Translations under genes and position numbers: made by a program
Shown here: positions 7,292 to 19,769 of the stretch, piece by piece
How the letters are laid out: each line of letters starts with the position of its first letter
Position numbering within the stretch: the stretch's first letter is position 1
NCBI RefSeq assembly: GCF_003591005.1
Contig: NZ_QYYD01000035.1
Span: 1 to 43,218, forward strand
Length of the DNA stretch: 43,218 nt
From: Rhodopseudomonas palustris
GTDB taxonomy: Bacteria; Pseudomonadota; Alphaproteobacteria; Rhizobiales; Xanthobacteraceae
Reading direction: 5' to 3'
Notes under the pieces: model-generated
Told to the model about the DNA's origin: nothing
Database searches by the model: none
Seen by the model: the letters and a program-made list of their open reading frames with translations, nothing else

Positions 7292-8518
7292 TCACTCCGC
7301 CAGCCGCGTCACGATCTTGACTTCCGAAGTCAGCGTGCGGTGCACCGGACATTTGTCGGCGATCTCGATCAGCTTGGCGCGTTGTTCGGCGTCGAGGTTG
7401 CCGTCGAAGCTGATGACGCGTTCGATGCGGTCGAGCAGGCCGACCTTGGTTTCGCAGTCGGCGCAATCCTCGGCGTGGATCTTGGCGTGGCTCAGCGTCA
7501 CGGTGGTGCGCGCGAGCGGCAGCTGCTTGCGGTCGGCATAGAGCCGCACCGTCATCGAGGTGCAGGCGCCGAACGCGGAGAGTAACAGGTCGTACGGCCC
7601 CGGACCGGAATCGGCGCCGCCGACACCGACCGGCTCGTCGGCGAGCAGATGATGCGGCCCGACCGCGACGCGCTGCTGAAACTTGCTGGCGCCGGTCTCC
7701 TGCACGGTGACGATGCGCGGCACCTCCGGCGCGCCGGCAGGCGTCGCCACCGGCGTCGGCGCGTCGAGATAGCGCTCGGCCCAGGCGGCGATCACGCCGG
7801 CCGCGTAGTCGGCGTCGCGGCGGTCGCTGAGCAGATGATCGGCGTGATCGAGCGAGACGAAGCTCTTCGGGTGCTTGGCGGCGAGGAAGATCTTGGTGGC
7901 GTTGTCGATGCCGACGGTGTCGTCGCCGGGCGCGTGCAGGATCAGCAGCGCCTTGTGAAGCTTGGCGACATGCGCCAGCAGATTGTGCTCGGCGATGTCG
8001 TCGAGAAACTCGCGCTTGATGGTGAACGGCCGGCCGGCGAGCGTGACCTCGACGCTCCCCTGATCGCGGATCGTGTCGACATGTTCGGCGAACAGATGCG
8101 TGACGTGCGAGGGATCCGACGGCGCCGCGATGGTCGCGACCGCCTTCGCCTCGGGGATCTGCGCCGCGGCGGCCAGCACGGCGGCGCCGCCGAGGCTGTG
8201 GCCGATCAGCAGCGTCGGCGCCTGATAGGTCGCGCGCAGATGATCGGCGGCGAGGACCAGATCGGCGACGTTGGAGGAGAACGTCGCGTTGGCGAACTCA
8301 CCTTCGCTGGCGCCGAGCCCGGTGAAGTCGAAGCGCAGCACGGCGATGCCGCGCGCCGCCAGCGCCGCCGCGATCCGCCGCGCCGCGAGGTTGTCCTTGC
8401 TGCAGGTGAAGCAATGCGCCAGCAGCGCGAACGCCGTCGGCGTCGCTTCCGGAAGGTCAAGCGCCGCCGCGAGCTGATGCCCGCCGCTGCCGGTGAATTG
8501 AAAACGTTCGGTCGGCAT
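7292..8518 (-). CDS. Alpha/beta hydrolase-OsmC fusion protein
   Basis: This 408-residue protein joins two enzymes. Residues 1-255 are an alpha/beta hydrolase with nucleophile Ser108 in IGHSLGG, a probable acid at Asp199/200 and His228 in DHADH. Residues 270-408 are an OsmC/Ohr-type domain with the two reactive cysteines Cys319 (FGACTSMT) and Cys390 (ADKCPVH) used by that family to reduce organic hydroperoxides. This fusion is a known architecture, but its substrate is unknown; a role in clearing peroxidised lipids or esters is inference. ATG 8518 follows GGAG at 5 bases. It is last in a leftward set of three genes and is separated from the molybdoenzyme gene by a family B repeat. Confidence 0.88.
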   Translation of the reverse strand: MPTERFQFTGSGGHQLAAALDLPEATPTAFALLAHCFTCSKDNLAARRIAAALAARGIAVLRFDFTGLGASEGEFANATFSSNVADLVLAADHLRATYQAPTLLIGHSLGGAAVLAAAAQIPEAKAVATIAAPSDPSHVTHLFAEHVDTIRDQGSVEVTLAGRPFTIKREFLDDIAEHNLLAHVAKLHKALLILHAPGDDTVGIDNATKIFLAAKHPKSFVSLDHADHLLSDRRDADYAAGVIAAWAERYLDAPTPVATPAGAPEVPRIVTVQETGASKFQQRVAVGPHHLLADEPVGVGGADSGPGPYDLLLSAFGACTSMTVRLYADRKQLPLARTTVTLSHAKIHAEDCADCETKVGLLDRIERVISFDGNLDAEQRAKLIEIADKCPVHRTLTSEVKIVTRLAE

Positions 8519-8537
8519 GGGGACTCCACTGTGCGGT

Positions 8538-8617
8538 CGTCATTGCGAGGAGCGAAGCGACGAAGCAATCCAGCCCCGTGCACTGCGCTGGATTGCTTCG
8601 CTTCGCTCGCAATGACG
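8538..8617. repeat. Family B palindromic repeat, complete
   Basis: The left arm CGTCATTGCGAGGAGCGAAG continues CGACGAAGCAATCCAG. The right arm CTGGATTGCTTCGC continues TTCGCTCGCAATGACG. They form a long hairpin with a loop of about 15 bases. It lies between two genes read in the same direction (leftward), only 19 bases upstream of the hydrolase-OsmC start, so it must sit in or just before that gene's leader. Confidence 0.85.
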
Positions 8618-8641
8618 GTGATAGGGATTGCGTAATCTCGC

Positions 8642-9304
8642 TCAATCGTCCGAGTAACGCTGCTCCTGCCACGGATCGCCGCGGTTGTGATAGCCGCGGA
8701 CTTCCCAGAAGCCGGGCGCGTCGTCGTCGCGGAATTCGATCGCCTGCAGCCACTTGGCGCTCTTCCAGAAATACAGATGCGGCACCACCAGGCGCACCGG
8801 GCCGCCATGCTCGGGCTCCAGCGGCTCGCCCGACCACGAATGCACGATCATCGCATCGGCCGCGGCGAAGTCGTCGAGCGCAAGATTGGTGGTGTAGCCG
8901 TCGTAACTATGCAGCACCAGGTAGCGCGCTTTGTCGTGCGGCTGACAGGCTTCGAGCAGGTCGCGGGTGGCAACGCCCTGCCAGCGGTTGTCGTAGCGCG
9001 ACCAGGTAGTGACGCAGTGAATGTCGGAGACGATGTCCGACTGCGGCTGCGCCATGAATTGCGCCCAGTCCCAGAACAGCGGCTGCGCCACCGCGCCGTA
9101 AACGTCGAGCCGCCAGCGCTCGCGGCTGATCGGCGGCGTGGTGCCGAGATCGAGCACCGGCCAGTCCTGGGTCAGATGCTGGCCCGGCGGCAGCCGCTGC
9201 TCGTCCGGGCGCGCGTGGCGCCCGGTGAGAAATTTGCCCTCCGCCGCCCAGCGCTGCTTGCTGCGGGTGAGCTTGGACTCCGGCAGTTCGGGATCGTCGG
9301 ACAT
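8642..9304 (-). CDS. Sulfite-oxidase-like molybdopterin oxidoreductase
   Basis: The 220-residue protein contains only the molybdopterin-binding domain of the sulfite oxidase / MsrP superfamily. The molybdenum-ligating cysteine is Cys97 in SDIHCVTTWSRYDN, followed by the conserved WQG, HSYDGYTTN and PEHGGPVRLVVP blocks. There is no Tat signal, no membrane segment, no haem domain and no dimerisation domain, so it is probably a soluble cytoplasmic enzyme of the short family often labelled sulfite oxidase-like oxidoreductase. Substrate and electron partner are unknown. ATG 9304 follows a strong GGAGGA site. It lies between the amidase and hydrolase-OsmC genes on the same strand. Confidence 0.88.
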   Translation of the reverse strand: MSDDPELPESKLTRSKQRWAAEGKFLTGRHARPDEQRLPPGQHLTQDWPVLDLGTTPPISRERWRLDVYGAVAQPLFWDWAQFMAQPQSDIVSDIHCVTTWSRYDNRWQGVATRDLLEACQPHDKARYLVLHSYDGYTTNLALDDFAAADAMIVHSWSGEPLEPEHGGPVRLVVPHLYFWKSAKWLQAIEFRDDDAPGFWEVRGYHNRGDPWQEQRYSDD

Positions 9305-9398
9305 GGCGCTCCTCCTGGTCCGCTTGCGGGCGCGGCGCTCAGTCGTGGTGACGCGCCGAGCCTAGCACAGCGCGTCACGCCCGCCAGTCACCGTGGGG

Positions 9399-10832
9399 TT
9401 ACAAGCTGGCGGGCGCCGGCCGCGGATCGATCGGCGTCGCGCCGCGCAGCCCGAGGATGTCTTCGAGCACGGCGGCACCGGCCAGCAGGCCGGCTTCGTT
9501 GCGGGGCTTCGCCACCATCTGCAGGCCGACCGGCAGGCCGGAGGCGGTGAAGCCGCAGGGCAGCGACAACGCCGGGCAGCACACCAGCGTGACGGCGTAA
9601 ACGATGCCCAGCCATTGCACGTAGTTGTCGAAGGTGTGGCCGTTGCATTCGGCGAGGTAGCGCTGCTCGACCGGGAACGGCGCCGTGATGGTCGCCGGGC
9701 AAAGTAGCAGATCGTAGCTCTCGAAGAACGCGATGGTCCGCGCCGCCATCGCTACGCGCTGGGCTTCTGCCTTCGCCAGATCGTCGACGCTGAGCGCGAG
9801 GCCCTGTTCGATGTTCCAGATCACTTCGGGCTTCAAGAGATCGCGCTTGGTCCGCAGCAGATCGGCCTTGCTGATCGCGAAGTCGAACGCGCGCAGCACA
9901 TGGAAGCATTCGTGCGCTTCGGACAGGTCAGGCTGCGCCTGTTCGACGATGACACCGGCCTCCGCGAAGCGCTCGGCGGCCTTGCGGGTGATCGCCGCGA
10001 CTTCCGGATCGACCGGGGTGATGCCGAGATCGGGCGAGTAGGCGACGCGCAGCGGCCTCTTGCGCGAGCGGGCAGCCGCGAGGAACGACGTCGCCGGCGA
10101 CGGCAGCGACAGCGGATCGGCGGCGTATTCGCCGCTCATCGCGTCGAGCATCAGCGCGACGTCCTCGACGTTGCGGGCCATCGGACCCTGGACGCCGAGA
10201 TTGCGGTCGATCTTCGCAGCCGGCGTATGCGCGACGCGGCCGAAGCTCGGCCGCAGGCCGACGATGCCGCAGAAGCTCGCCGGGTTGCGCAGCGAGCCGC
10301 CCATGTCGGAGCCGTGCGCCAGCCAGGCGGTGCCCGAGGCGAGCGCCGCCGCGGCGCCGCCGGAGGAGCCCGCCGCCGAGCGCGACAGGTCCCACGGATT
10401 GCGCGTGGCGCCGAACACCTCGTTGAAGGTGTTGGCGCCGGCGCCGAACTCCGGCGTGTTGGACTTGGCGTAGACCAGCGCGCCATTACGTTCGAGATGC
10501 TCGACCATCAGGTCGGAGCGGGCCGGGACGTGGTCCTTGTAGATCGGCGAGCCCTGCGTGGTCAGCACGCCCTCGACCGCGGTGAGATCCTTGATCGGCA
10601 GCGGCAGCCCGGCCAGCACGCCGCGCTCGGCGGCAGGCTTCTTCATCAGCTCGGCGGCGCGGGCGCGGGCGCGATCGAAGCACAGCGTCGGCAAGGCGTT
10701 GACGGCGCCGTCGACCTCGGCGATGCGCTGCTCCAGCGTATCGAGCAGGTCGAGCGGCGTCACCTCGCCGGACTTCAGCTTGCTGACGATCGCGCACGCG
10801 GTTTCCCGCACCAGAGCCGGATCTGAACTCAC
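9399..10832 (-). CDS. Amidase (amidase signature family)
   Basis: The 477-residue protein belongs to the Ser-cisSer-Lys amidase signature family. The triad is visible and correctly spaced: Lys81 in PIKDL, cis-Ser156 in AAGSSGGA and nucleophile Ser180 in GSDMGGSLRNPAS. Family members hydrolyse amides from aryl amides to aminoacyl-tRNA; nothing in the neighbourhood (no gatB or gatC) suggests a tRNA amidotransferase, so it is a free amidase of unknown substrate. The start is a GTG (10830-10832); no ATG lies close by. It is the first gene of the leftward set and is divergent from the BacA-like gene. Confidence 0.9.
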   Translation of the reverse strand: MSSDPALVRETACAIVSKLKSGEVTPLDLLDTLEQRIAEVDGAVNALPTLCFDRARARAAELMKKPAAERGVLAGLPLPIKDLTAVEGVLTTQGSPIYKDHVPARSDLMVEHLERNGALVYAKSNTPEFGAGANTFNEVFGATRNPWDLSRSAAGSSGGAAAALASGTAWLAHGSDMGGSLRNPASFCGIVGLRPSFGRVAHTPAAKIDRNLGVQGPMARNVEDVALMLDAMSGEYAADPLSLPSPATSFLAAARSRKRPLRVAYSPDLGITPVDPEVAAITRKAAERFAEAGVIVEQAQPDLSEAHECFHVLRAFDFAISKADLLRTKRDLLKPEVIWNIEQGLALSVDDLAKAEAQRVAMAARTIAFFESYDLLLCPATITAPFPVEQRYLAECNGHTFDNYVQWLGIVYAVTLVCCPALSLPCGFTASGLPVGLQMVAKPRNEAGLLAGAAVLEDILGLRGATPIDPRPAPASL

Positions 10833-10957
10833 CCTGTAAACTCCCCTGAGTTGATTTTAGCGGCCATGCGACTACATGGATTTCGCTGCGAGACTAGACG
10901 CATTGGGTAGCCCGGATCGCTTCCCAAGCCGCGGTTTCGGGCCTTATATCTCGCGCC

Positions 10958-13525
<2,568 letters not shown>

Positions 13526-13691
13526 AAGCATGGGTCAGCAACAGCGAAGGTCATACGCTCCACAAAAGGATGAGACGCTTGCGCTGGATCAAACCGCGGC
13601 TTTGTGACGCCCGTGACGAGATCGGTGTGTCACATGGGGCTCATGCGCGGCTGTGCTAAATTCATGGTAGCGTCGCGTGGATGCGCCGCCG

Positions 13692-15169
<1,478 letters not shown>

Positions 15170-15170
<1 letters not shown>

Positions 15171-16108
15171 CAGGTGCGCGCCTCCCGCGGAGTTGTGTCT
15201 CGAGACATGGCGGCGCCGAGGAAGCCGCCGGGGAAAAACAGCACGACGATCAGCGCGATCGCCGAGACGATGAAGGTGGCGAGTTCGCCGGTCGGCCGCA
15301 GGAATTCGCCGGCGACGATCAGGAAGATGGCGCCGAGCGCCGCGCCCAGCACGGTGCGCCGGCCGCCGAGCACGGCGGCGACGATGACGTTCACGCCGAC
15401 CGCGATGTCGACCACGGTGCCGACCGAGGCGGTGCCGAAGTAGAATACCAGCAGCGCGCCAGCGAGGCCGGAGAAGAACGCGCTGACCACGAAGGCGAAC
15501 AGCTTGTGCTTGACGATGTTGAAGCCAAGCGCGCCGGCCTGTACCGGGTCCTGTCCCGAGGCCTGCAGCACCAGCCCGATGGGCGATTGCGACAGGCCGT
15601 AGAGGATCGCCGCGCTGACGGTCATGAATCCAAGCGCGATCCAGTAGTTGGCGCTGGCGCTGATGGTGATGACGTCCGGAATGGTGAGGCCGATCTCGCC
15701 GCCGGTGAGATCGGCGAACACGACAATGAAGTTCTGCAGCATCAGCACCGCGACCAGCGTGGTCAGGCCGAAATACGGCCCGCGTACCCGCAGCGCCGGC
15801 AACGCCAGCACGAAGCCGGCAATCACCGATGCGCCGGCGCCGATGAAGATGCAGATGTACGGCGACAGGCCGTACTGGTTGTTGATGATGCCGGCCGTAT
15901 AGGCGCCCACCCCGATCAGGAACGTGGGGCCGAAATTGACCTCGCCGGCAAAGCCGAACAACAGGTCCCAGGACATCGCGAACACGCCGAAGTAATAGGC
16001 GACGGTCAAGAGCCCGAGGATATAGCCGGAAACATAGAGCGGCAGCGTCGAGGCGACGACGACCATCACCAGCGCGATCCAGAACAGCCGCGTCTTGAAG
16101 AACCCCAT
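15170..16108 (-). CDS. Liv-type ABC permease LivM
   Basis: This 312-residue inner-membrane permease is the LivM-like half of a hydrophobic amino-acid family importer. It has about eight to nine hydrophobic segments, the conserved SWDLLFGFAGEVNFG stretch near residue 45, LPALRVRGPYFGLTTL, and the cytoplasmic EAA-like coupling region ahead of AFVVSAFFSGLAGALL. It follows LivH by one base and overlaps the fused ATPase gene by one base, so the three are one transcription unit. The substrate is unknown; family members carry amino acids, amides, urea or aromatic acids. Confidence 0.9.
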
Positions 16109-16109
16109 C

Positions 16110-16985
16110 TCAGCGCCTCCCCAGCAGGCCCTGCGGCCGCAGATACATCACGATCACCAGCAGCAGCAGCGCCGGAATGGTCCGGTAGGCCGGGGAGATC
16201 ATGTAGGCCGTGAAGGTCTCCAGATAGCCGACCACGAAGGCGGCGATCAGCGAACCCGAGACGCTGCCGAGCCCGCCCAGCACCACGATCGAGAACGCGC
16301 TCGCCGTCAGCGGGCCGACGCTGTAGGACGAGACGCCGAGAAACATGCCGAGCAGCACGCCGGCGATGCCGGCCAGCACGCCGTAGATCGCCCAGACCAC
16401 GACGTAGATGTTGGTGAGTTCCAGGCCGAGCAGGGTGACGCCGCGCGGATTCATTGACGCCGCCAGCACCGCCTTGCCCATCTTGGTGCGGTTGACCAGC
16501 AGCCAGAGCAGCGCGATCACCAGGCAGCACACCAGTGCGGTGAAGATCTGGTTGCGCGGCGTGCGCACGCCAAAGATCTCGACAACGCCCTGCACGATCG
16601 GCAATACGGTCTTGGCGTTGTTGGTGAAGAAGTAAGCGATCGCCTCCTGGATCATGATGCCCCACAGCAGCGTGCCGGTGAGGACGAAGATCTCCTTCTC
16701 CTCATTGGCGATGCGCCGCGAGCGCTGGATCGGCTGCACCACCGCGAAATAGGTGATCAGCGCCGCGACCAGTGCGGTGGCGACGCCGACCAGCGCGCCG
16801 AGATAGCTGCCGATGCCGAAGGTGCTCGACGCCGCCCACGCCGCCACCGCGGCCGCCACCATGATGGCGCCGTGCGACAGATTGAGGACGCCGGAAACGC
16901 CGAAGATCAGCGTGAACCCGGTGGCGCCGAGCGCATACAGCGCACTTATGGCGAAACCGTCGATCAGGATTTGCAGGGGGAGCAT
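16110..16985 (-). CDS. Liv-type ABC permease LivH
   Basis: This 291-residue inner-membrane permease pairs with LivM. It shows the LivH opening ISALYALGATGFTLIFGVSG, then VLNLSHGAIMV, and a late GLGSVSGSLIAAFVVG block. I place the start at ATG 16985, preceded by GGAAAG. The frame can be extended to an ATG at 17021, but that codon is part of the family A repeat (the CAT of TTCGTCATTCC read on the other strand) and would add 12 unrelated residues. It is separated from the binding-protein gene by a terminator-like hairpin and the repeat. Confidence 0.9.
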   Translation of the reverse strand: MLPLQILIDGFAISALYALGATGFTLIFGVSGVLNLSHGAIMVAAAVAAWAASSTFGIGSYLGALVGVATALVAALITYFAVVQPIQRSRRIANEEKEIFVLTGTLLWGIMIQEAIAYFFTNNAKTVLPIVQGVVEIFGVRTPRNQIFTALVCCLVIALLWLLVNRTKMGKAVLAASMNPRGVTLLGLELTNIYVVVWAIYGVLAGIAGVLLGMFLGVSSYSVGPLTASAFSIVVLGGLGSVSGSLIAAFVVGYLETFTAYMISPAYRTIPALLLLVIVMYLRPQGLLGRR

Positions 16986-17013
16986 GCGGTCTTTCCGTGC
17001 AACGGACTGCACG

Positions 17014-17116
17014 TTCGTCATTCCGGGACGCGCCTCTTGGCGCGGGCCCGGAATCCATATCCCCGGCGGTGGTTATGGATTCCGGGCTCGCGCTACGCGC
17101 GCCCCGGAATGACGAA
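17014..17116. repeat. Family A palindromic repeat between binding-protein and permease genes
   Basis: This is a 103-base copy with both arms: TTCGTCATTCCGGGACGCGC, inner CCCGGAATCCATA / TATGGATTCCGGG, and closing GCCCCGGAATGACGAA. The central spacer is much shorter than in the copies at 2620 and 2849. It lies inside the liv operon, between the binding-protein gene and livH, where it would fold in the mRNA. Confidence 0.85.
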
Positions 17117-17140
17117 CGAGAGGGTGCGATATGAAATGCG

Positions 17141-17168
17141 AAAAGAGCTCTCGGCGAACCGAGAGCTC
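17141..17168 (-). terminator. Intrinsic terminator-like hairpin after the binding-protein gene
   Basis: A perfect 10-base stem, GAGCTCTCGG (17145-17154) and CCGAGAGCTC (17159-17168), closes on the loop CGAA. Read leftward, the hairpin starts 13 bases after the binding-protein stop codon and is followed by TTTTCGC. This suits partial termination that would leave the binding protein more abundant than the permease and ATPase encoded downstream. Confidence 0.75.
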
Positions 17169-17181
17169 CTGGCTCAGGCGC

Positions 17182-18432
17182 TTAGTTCGCCGTCACCTTG
17201 ATGAAGGCCGGGAACTTGATCTGGCTTTTGGCGACTTCAGGCGGCCAGACCGCGACCTGCTGGCCGTCCTGCCACTGCAGCATCAAGCCGGTGAGTAGGC
17301 CCTTGCCGTATTTCAGGCCATGGGTGAACGGCTCGTCCTTGCCGTAGAACTGCACGCGGCCGATCGTGCCTTCGTAATCGGTCTTCTCCAACGCTTCGAC
17401 CAGCTTGTCGCCGTCGGTCGAGCCGGCGCGCTTGACGGCTTCGGCGATGTAGTAGACTTCGTCATAGGCGGTGTAGCCGGCATAGGACGGATAGTTGCCG
17501 AACTTCTTCTTGAAGTTCTCGGCGAACGGCACCGATTTCGGCGTCACCGCGACGCCCGGGCCGGACACGCCTTGATACAGCACGCCGTCGGAGGCGTTGT
17601 TGGTGTCCTTGCCGAAGGTCGAGTTGGTGGCCTGCGAGGCGATGCCGAACATCGGGATCGGCACCTGCTGGTTCTTCCATTGCACCGTCGGCTGCACGCC
17701 GACATGCGAGATGCCGGTGATGATCACGTCGGGCTTGGAGCCTTCGATCTTGTTGAAGATCGGGGTGAAGTCGGTGGTGTCGGGCGAGAAGCGGATATGA
17801 TCCAGCACCTTCAGCCCGACCTTGGGCAGGCACTCCTCGTAGCCGACGTCGAGCGGCTTGGTCCAGGCGGCGTCCTCGCTCATGATCACCGCGGTCTTCA
17901 TCTTGCGGGCGTCGACCAGGAGGTCCTTGGCGGCGTCGCAGACCGACTGCGCGAGCTCGCCGGAGGTCAGATAGCCGTGGAAAGTGTATTTGTTCTTCTC
18001 GTAATCCTTGTTCACCGCCTTGGAGATCTCGTTCGAGGCCGCGCCCGGCGTCACGAACGGCGTCTTCAGCCGCGATGCCCACGGCATCAGCGCCAGCACC
18101 ACCTCGGAGATGTAGCTGGCGATCACCGCATGGACCTTGTCCTCGTTGACGGCGCGCTGAAAGGCCCGAACCGAATCGGCGGAGGATGAATGGTTGTCGT
18201 AGGCGACGATCTCGATCTTGCGGCCGTCGATGCCGCCATTGGCGTTGATTTCCTCGGCGGCGAGCTGCGCGGCCTGCGGAATCGAGGCGCCGGCGATGGC
18301 CTGGGCCTCGGCGATCACGCCGATCTTGATCGGATCGGCCGCCCAGGCCGACGAGATGCCGAAGCCGAAGGCCGTCGCCATCACGACGGCGCGCATCGAC
18401 CACGTATGCGTTGAAAGGGGAGCTGCTGTCAT
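17182..18432 (-). CDS. Liv-type periplasmic substrate-binding protein
   Basis: This 416-residue periplasmic binding protein belongs to the LivJ / Peripla_BP_6 family and is the capture component of the importer encoded downstream. It has an N-terminal signal peptide ending SSAWA, with probable cleavage after residue 31. The mature protein opens DPIKIGVIAEAQAIAG and has the type I fold words QLAAEEINANGG and FVTPGAASNE. The ATG at 18432 follows GAGGAAACGTC; an internal Met13 would also give a workable signal. Its leader holds two tandem 14-base palindromes. The substrate cannot be read from sequence. Confidence 0.9.
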   Translation of the reverse strand: MTAAPLSTHTWSMRAVVMATAFGFGISSAWAADPIKIGVIAEAQAIAGASIPQAAQLAAEEINANGGIDGRKIEIVAYDNHSSSADSVRAFQRAVNEDKVHAVIASYISEVVLALMPWASRLKTPFVTPGAASNEISKAVNKDYEKNKYTFHGYLTSGELAQSVCDAAKDLLVDARKMKTAVIMSEDAAWTKPLDVGYEECLPKVGLKVLDHIRFSPDTTDFTPIFNKIEGSKPDVIITGISHVGVQPTVQWKNQQVPIPMFGIASQATNSTFGKDTNNASDGVLYQGVSGPGVAVTPKSVPFAENFKKKFGNYPSYAGYTAYDEVYYIAEAVKRAGSTDGDKLVEALEKTDYEGTIGRVQFYGKDEPFTHGLKYGKGLLTGLMLQWQDGQQVAVWPPEVAKSQIKFPAFIKVTAN

Positions 18433-18459
18433 GACGTTTCCTCGTTGTTCTTATTTATC

Positions 18460-18494
18460 GGGCGCGTTGGCCCCTTGTTCGGGCTCGTTGGCCC
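18460..18494 (-). promoter_or_regulatory. Tandem 14-base palindromes, 21-base spacing, in a binding-protein leader
   Basis: GGGCGCGTTGGCCC (18460-18473) and GGGCTCGTTGGCCC (18481-18494) differ at one base and are 21 bases apart, two turns of B-DNA. Each has GGGC/GCCC arms around six bases. They lie 28-62 bases upstream of the binding-protein ATG. They could be paired protein-binding sites on one DNA face, or two small hairpins in the leader mRNA. No known operator is matched. Confidence 0.45.
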
Positions 18495-18667
18495 TTGGCC
18501 TTGTTGGTCAGCCGCGGCAGAGTGTAGCGCGCGTTTTGACGCAGGCAAGCACAATGGCAGGTTGCTGATAGTCGTTGATGTGTGCGCTGCAACGTTGATC
18601 GCGTACGCAGATTGGTCCACACCTGCGTGCTGACATTCTGTGCAGCTGACGTATCGAGGAACTTGCC

Positions 18668-19756
18668 TTGGACAACACGACAAAGACGAAAAGCGAGTAT
18701 CGGATCGCGGTGATCCCCGGCGACGGCATCGGCAAGGAAGTGATGCCGGAAGGGCTGCGGGCGCTGGAAGCGGCGGCCAAGAAGCACCGGGTTAATGTGA
18801 AGTTCGATCATTTCGACTTCGCCAGCTACGACTACTACGCCAAGCACGGCCAGATGATGCCGGACGACTGGAAGGAGAAGATCGGCAAACACGACGCCAT
18901 CTTCTTCGGCGCGGTCGGCTGGCCCGAGAAGATCCCGGACCACGTCTCGCTGTGGGGCTCGCTGATCAAATTCCGCCGCGAGTTCGATCAATACGTCAAT
19001 CTGCGCCCGGTCCGGCTGATGCCGGGCGTGCCGTCGCCGCTGGCCGGGCGCAAGCCGGGTGACATTGATTTCTGGGTGGTGCGCGAGAACACCGAGGGCG
19101 AATATTCATCGGTCGGCGGCCGGATGTTTCCGGACACCGAGCGCGAGTTCGTCACCCAGCAGACGGTGATGACGAGAACCGGCGTCGACCGCATCCTGAA
19201 GTTCGCGTTCGAGTTGGCGCAGTCGCGGCCGAAGCGGCACCTGACGTCGGCGACCAAGTCAAACGGCATCTCGATCACCATGCCGTATTGGGACGAGCGC
19301 GTCGAAGCGATGGCCAAGGCCTATCCCGACGTGAAGTGGGACAAGTATCACATCGACATCCTGACGGCGCACTTCGTGCTGCATCCGGACTGGTTCGACG
19401 TCGTGGTCGGCTCGAATCTGTTCGGCGATATCCTCTCGGATCTCGGCCCGGCCTGCACCGGCACGATCGGCATCGCGCCATCGGGCAACATCAATCCGGA
19501 CGGCGACTATCCCAGCGTGTTCGAGCCGGTGCACGGATCGGCGCCGGACATCGCCGGGCAGGGCATGGCCAATCCGATCGGGATGATCTGGTCGGGCGCG
19601 ATGATGCTCGAGCATCTCGGCGAGAAGCAGGCGGCGGATGCGATCGTCAAGGCGATCGAACGCACGCTCGGCGAACGCACGCTACGCACCCGCGACCTCG
19701 GCGGCCAAGCCGATACGACGGCCTGCGGCAAGGCGGTGGCGGAGATGGTGGAGTAG
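18668..19756 (+). CDS. Tartrate/D-malate-type NAD-dependent beta-decarboxylating dehydrogenase
   Basis: This 362-residue protein belongs to the isocitrate/isopropylmalate dehydrogenase family, in the tartrate dehydrogenase (TtuC/YeaU) subgroup. It oxidises and decarboxylates a 2-hydroxyacid such as tartrate, D-malate or a relative, using NAD+ and Mn2+ or Mg2+. Visible landmarks are AVIPGDGIGKEVMPEG at the start, YVNLRPVR with substrate-binding arginines, WVVRENTEGEYSSVGGR, the metal-binding DILSDLGPACTG and EPVHGSAPDIAGQG. Translation starts at TTG 18668 after CGAGGAA; no ATG is near. It is divergent from the liv binding-protein gene and may share its control. A true leucine-pathway LeuB is less likely because leuC and leuD are absent. 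Confidence 0.88.
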   Translation: MDNTTKTKSEYRIAVIPGDGIGKEVMPEGLRALEAAAKKHRVNVKFDHFDFASYDYYAKHGQMMPDDWKEKIGKHDAIFFGAVGWPEKIPDHVSLWGSLIKFRREFDQYVNLRPVRLMPGVPSPLAGRKPGDIDFWVVRENTEGEYSSVGGRMFPDTEREFVTQQTVMTRTGVDRILKFAFELAQSRPKRHLTSATKSNGISITMPYWDERVEAMAKAYPDVKWDKYHIDILTAHFVLHPDWFDVVVGSNLFGDILSDLGPACTGTIGIAPSGNINPDGDYPSVFEPVHGSAPDIAGQGMANPIGMIWSGAMMLEHLGEKQAADAIVKAIERTLGERTLRTRDLGGQADTTACGKAVAEMVE

Positions 19757-19769
19757 CGCGGAGCCGCGC

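Noticed and set aside
18429-18683. 84-residue open frame on the minus strand covering the binding-protein leader
   Set aside because: It overlaps the dehydrogenase start and the tandem palindromes, has no ribosome-binding site and resembles no family.
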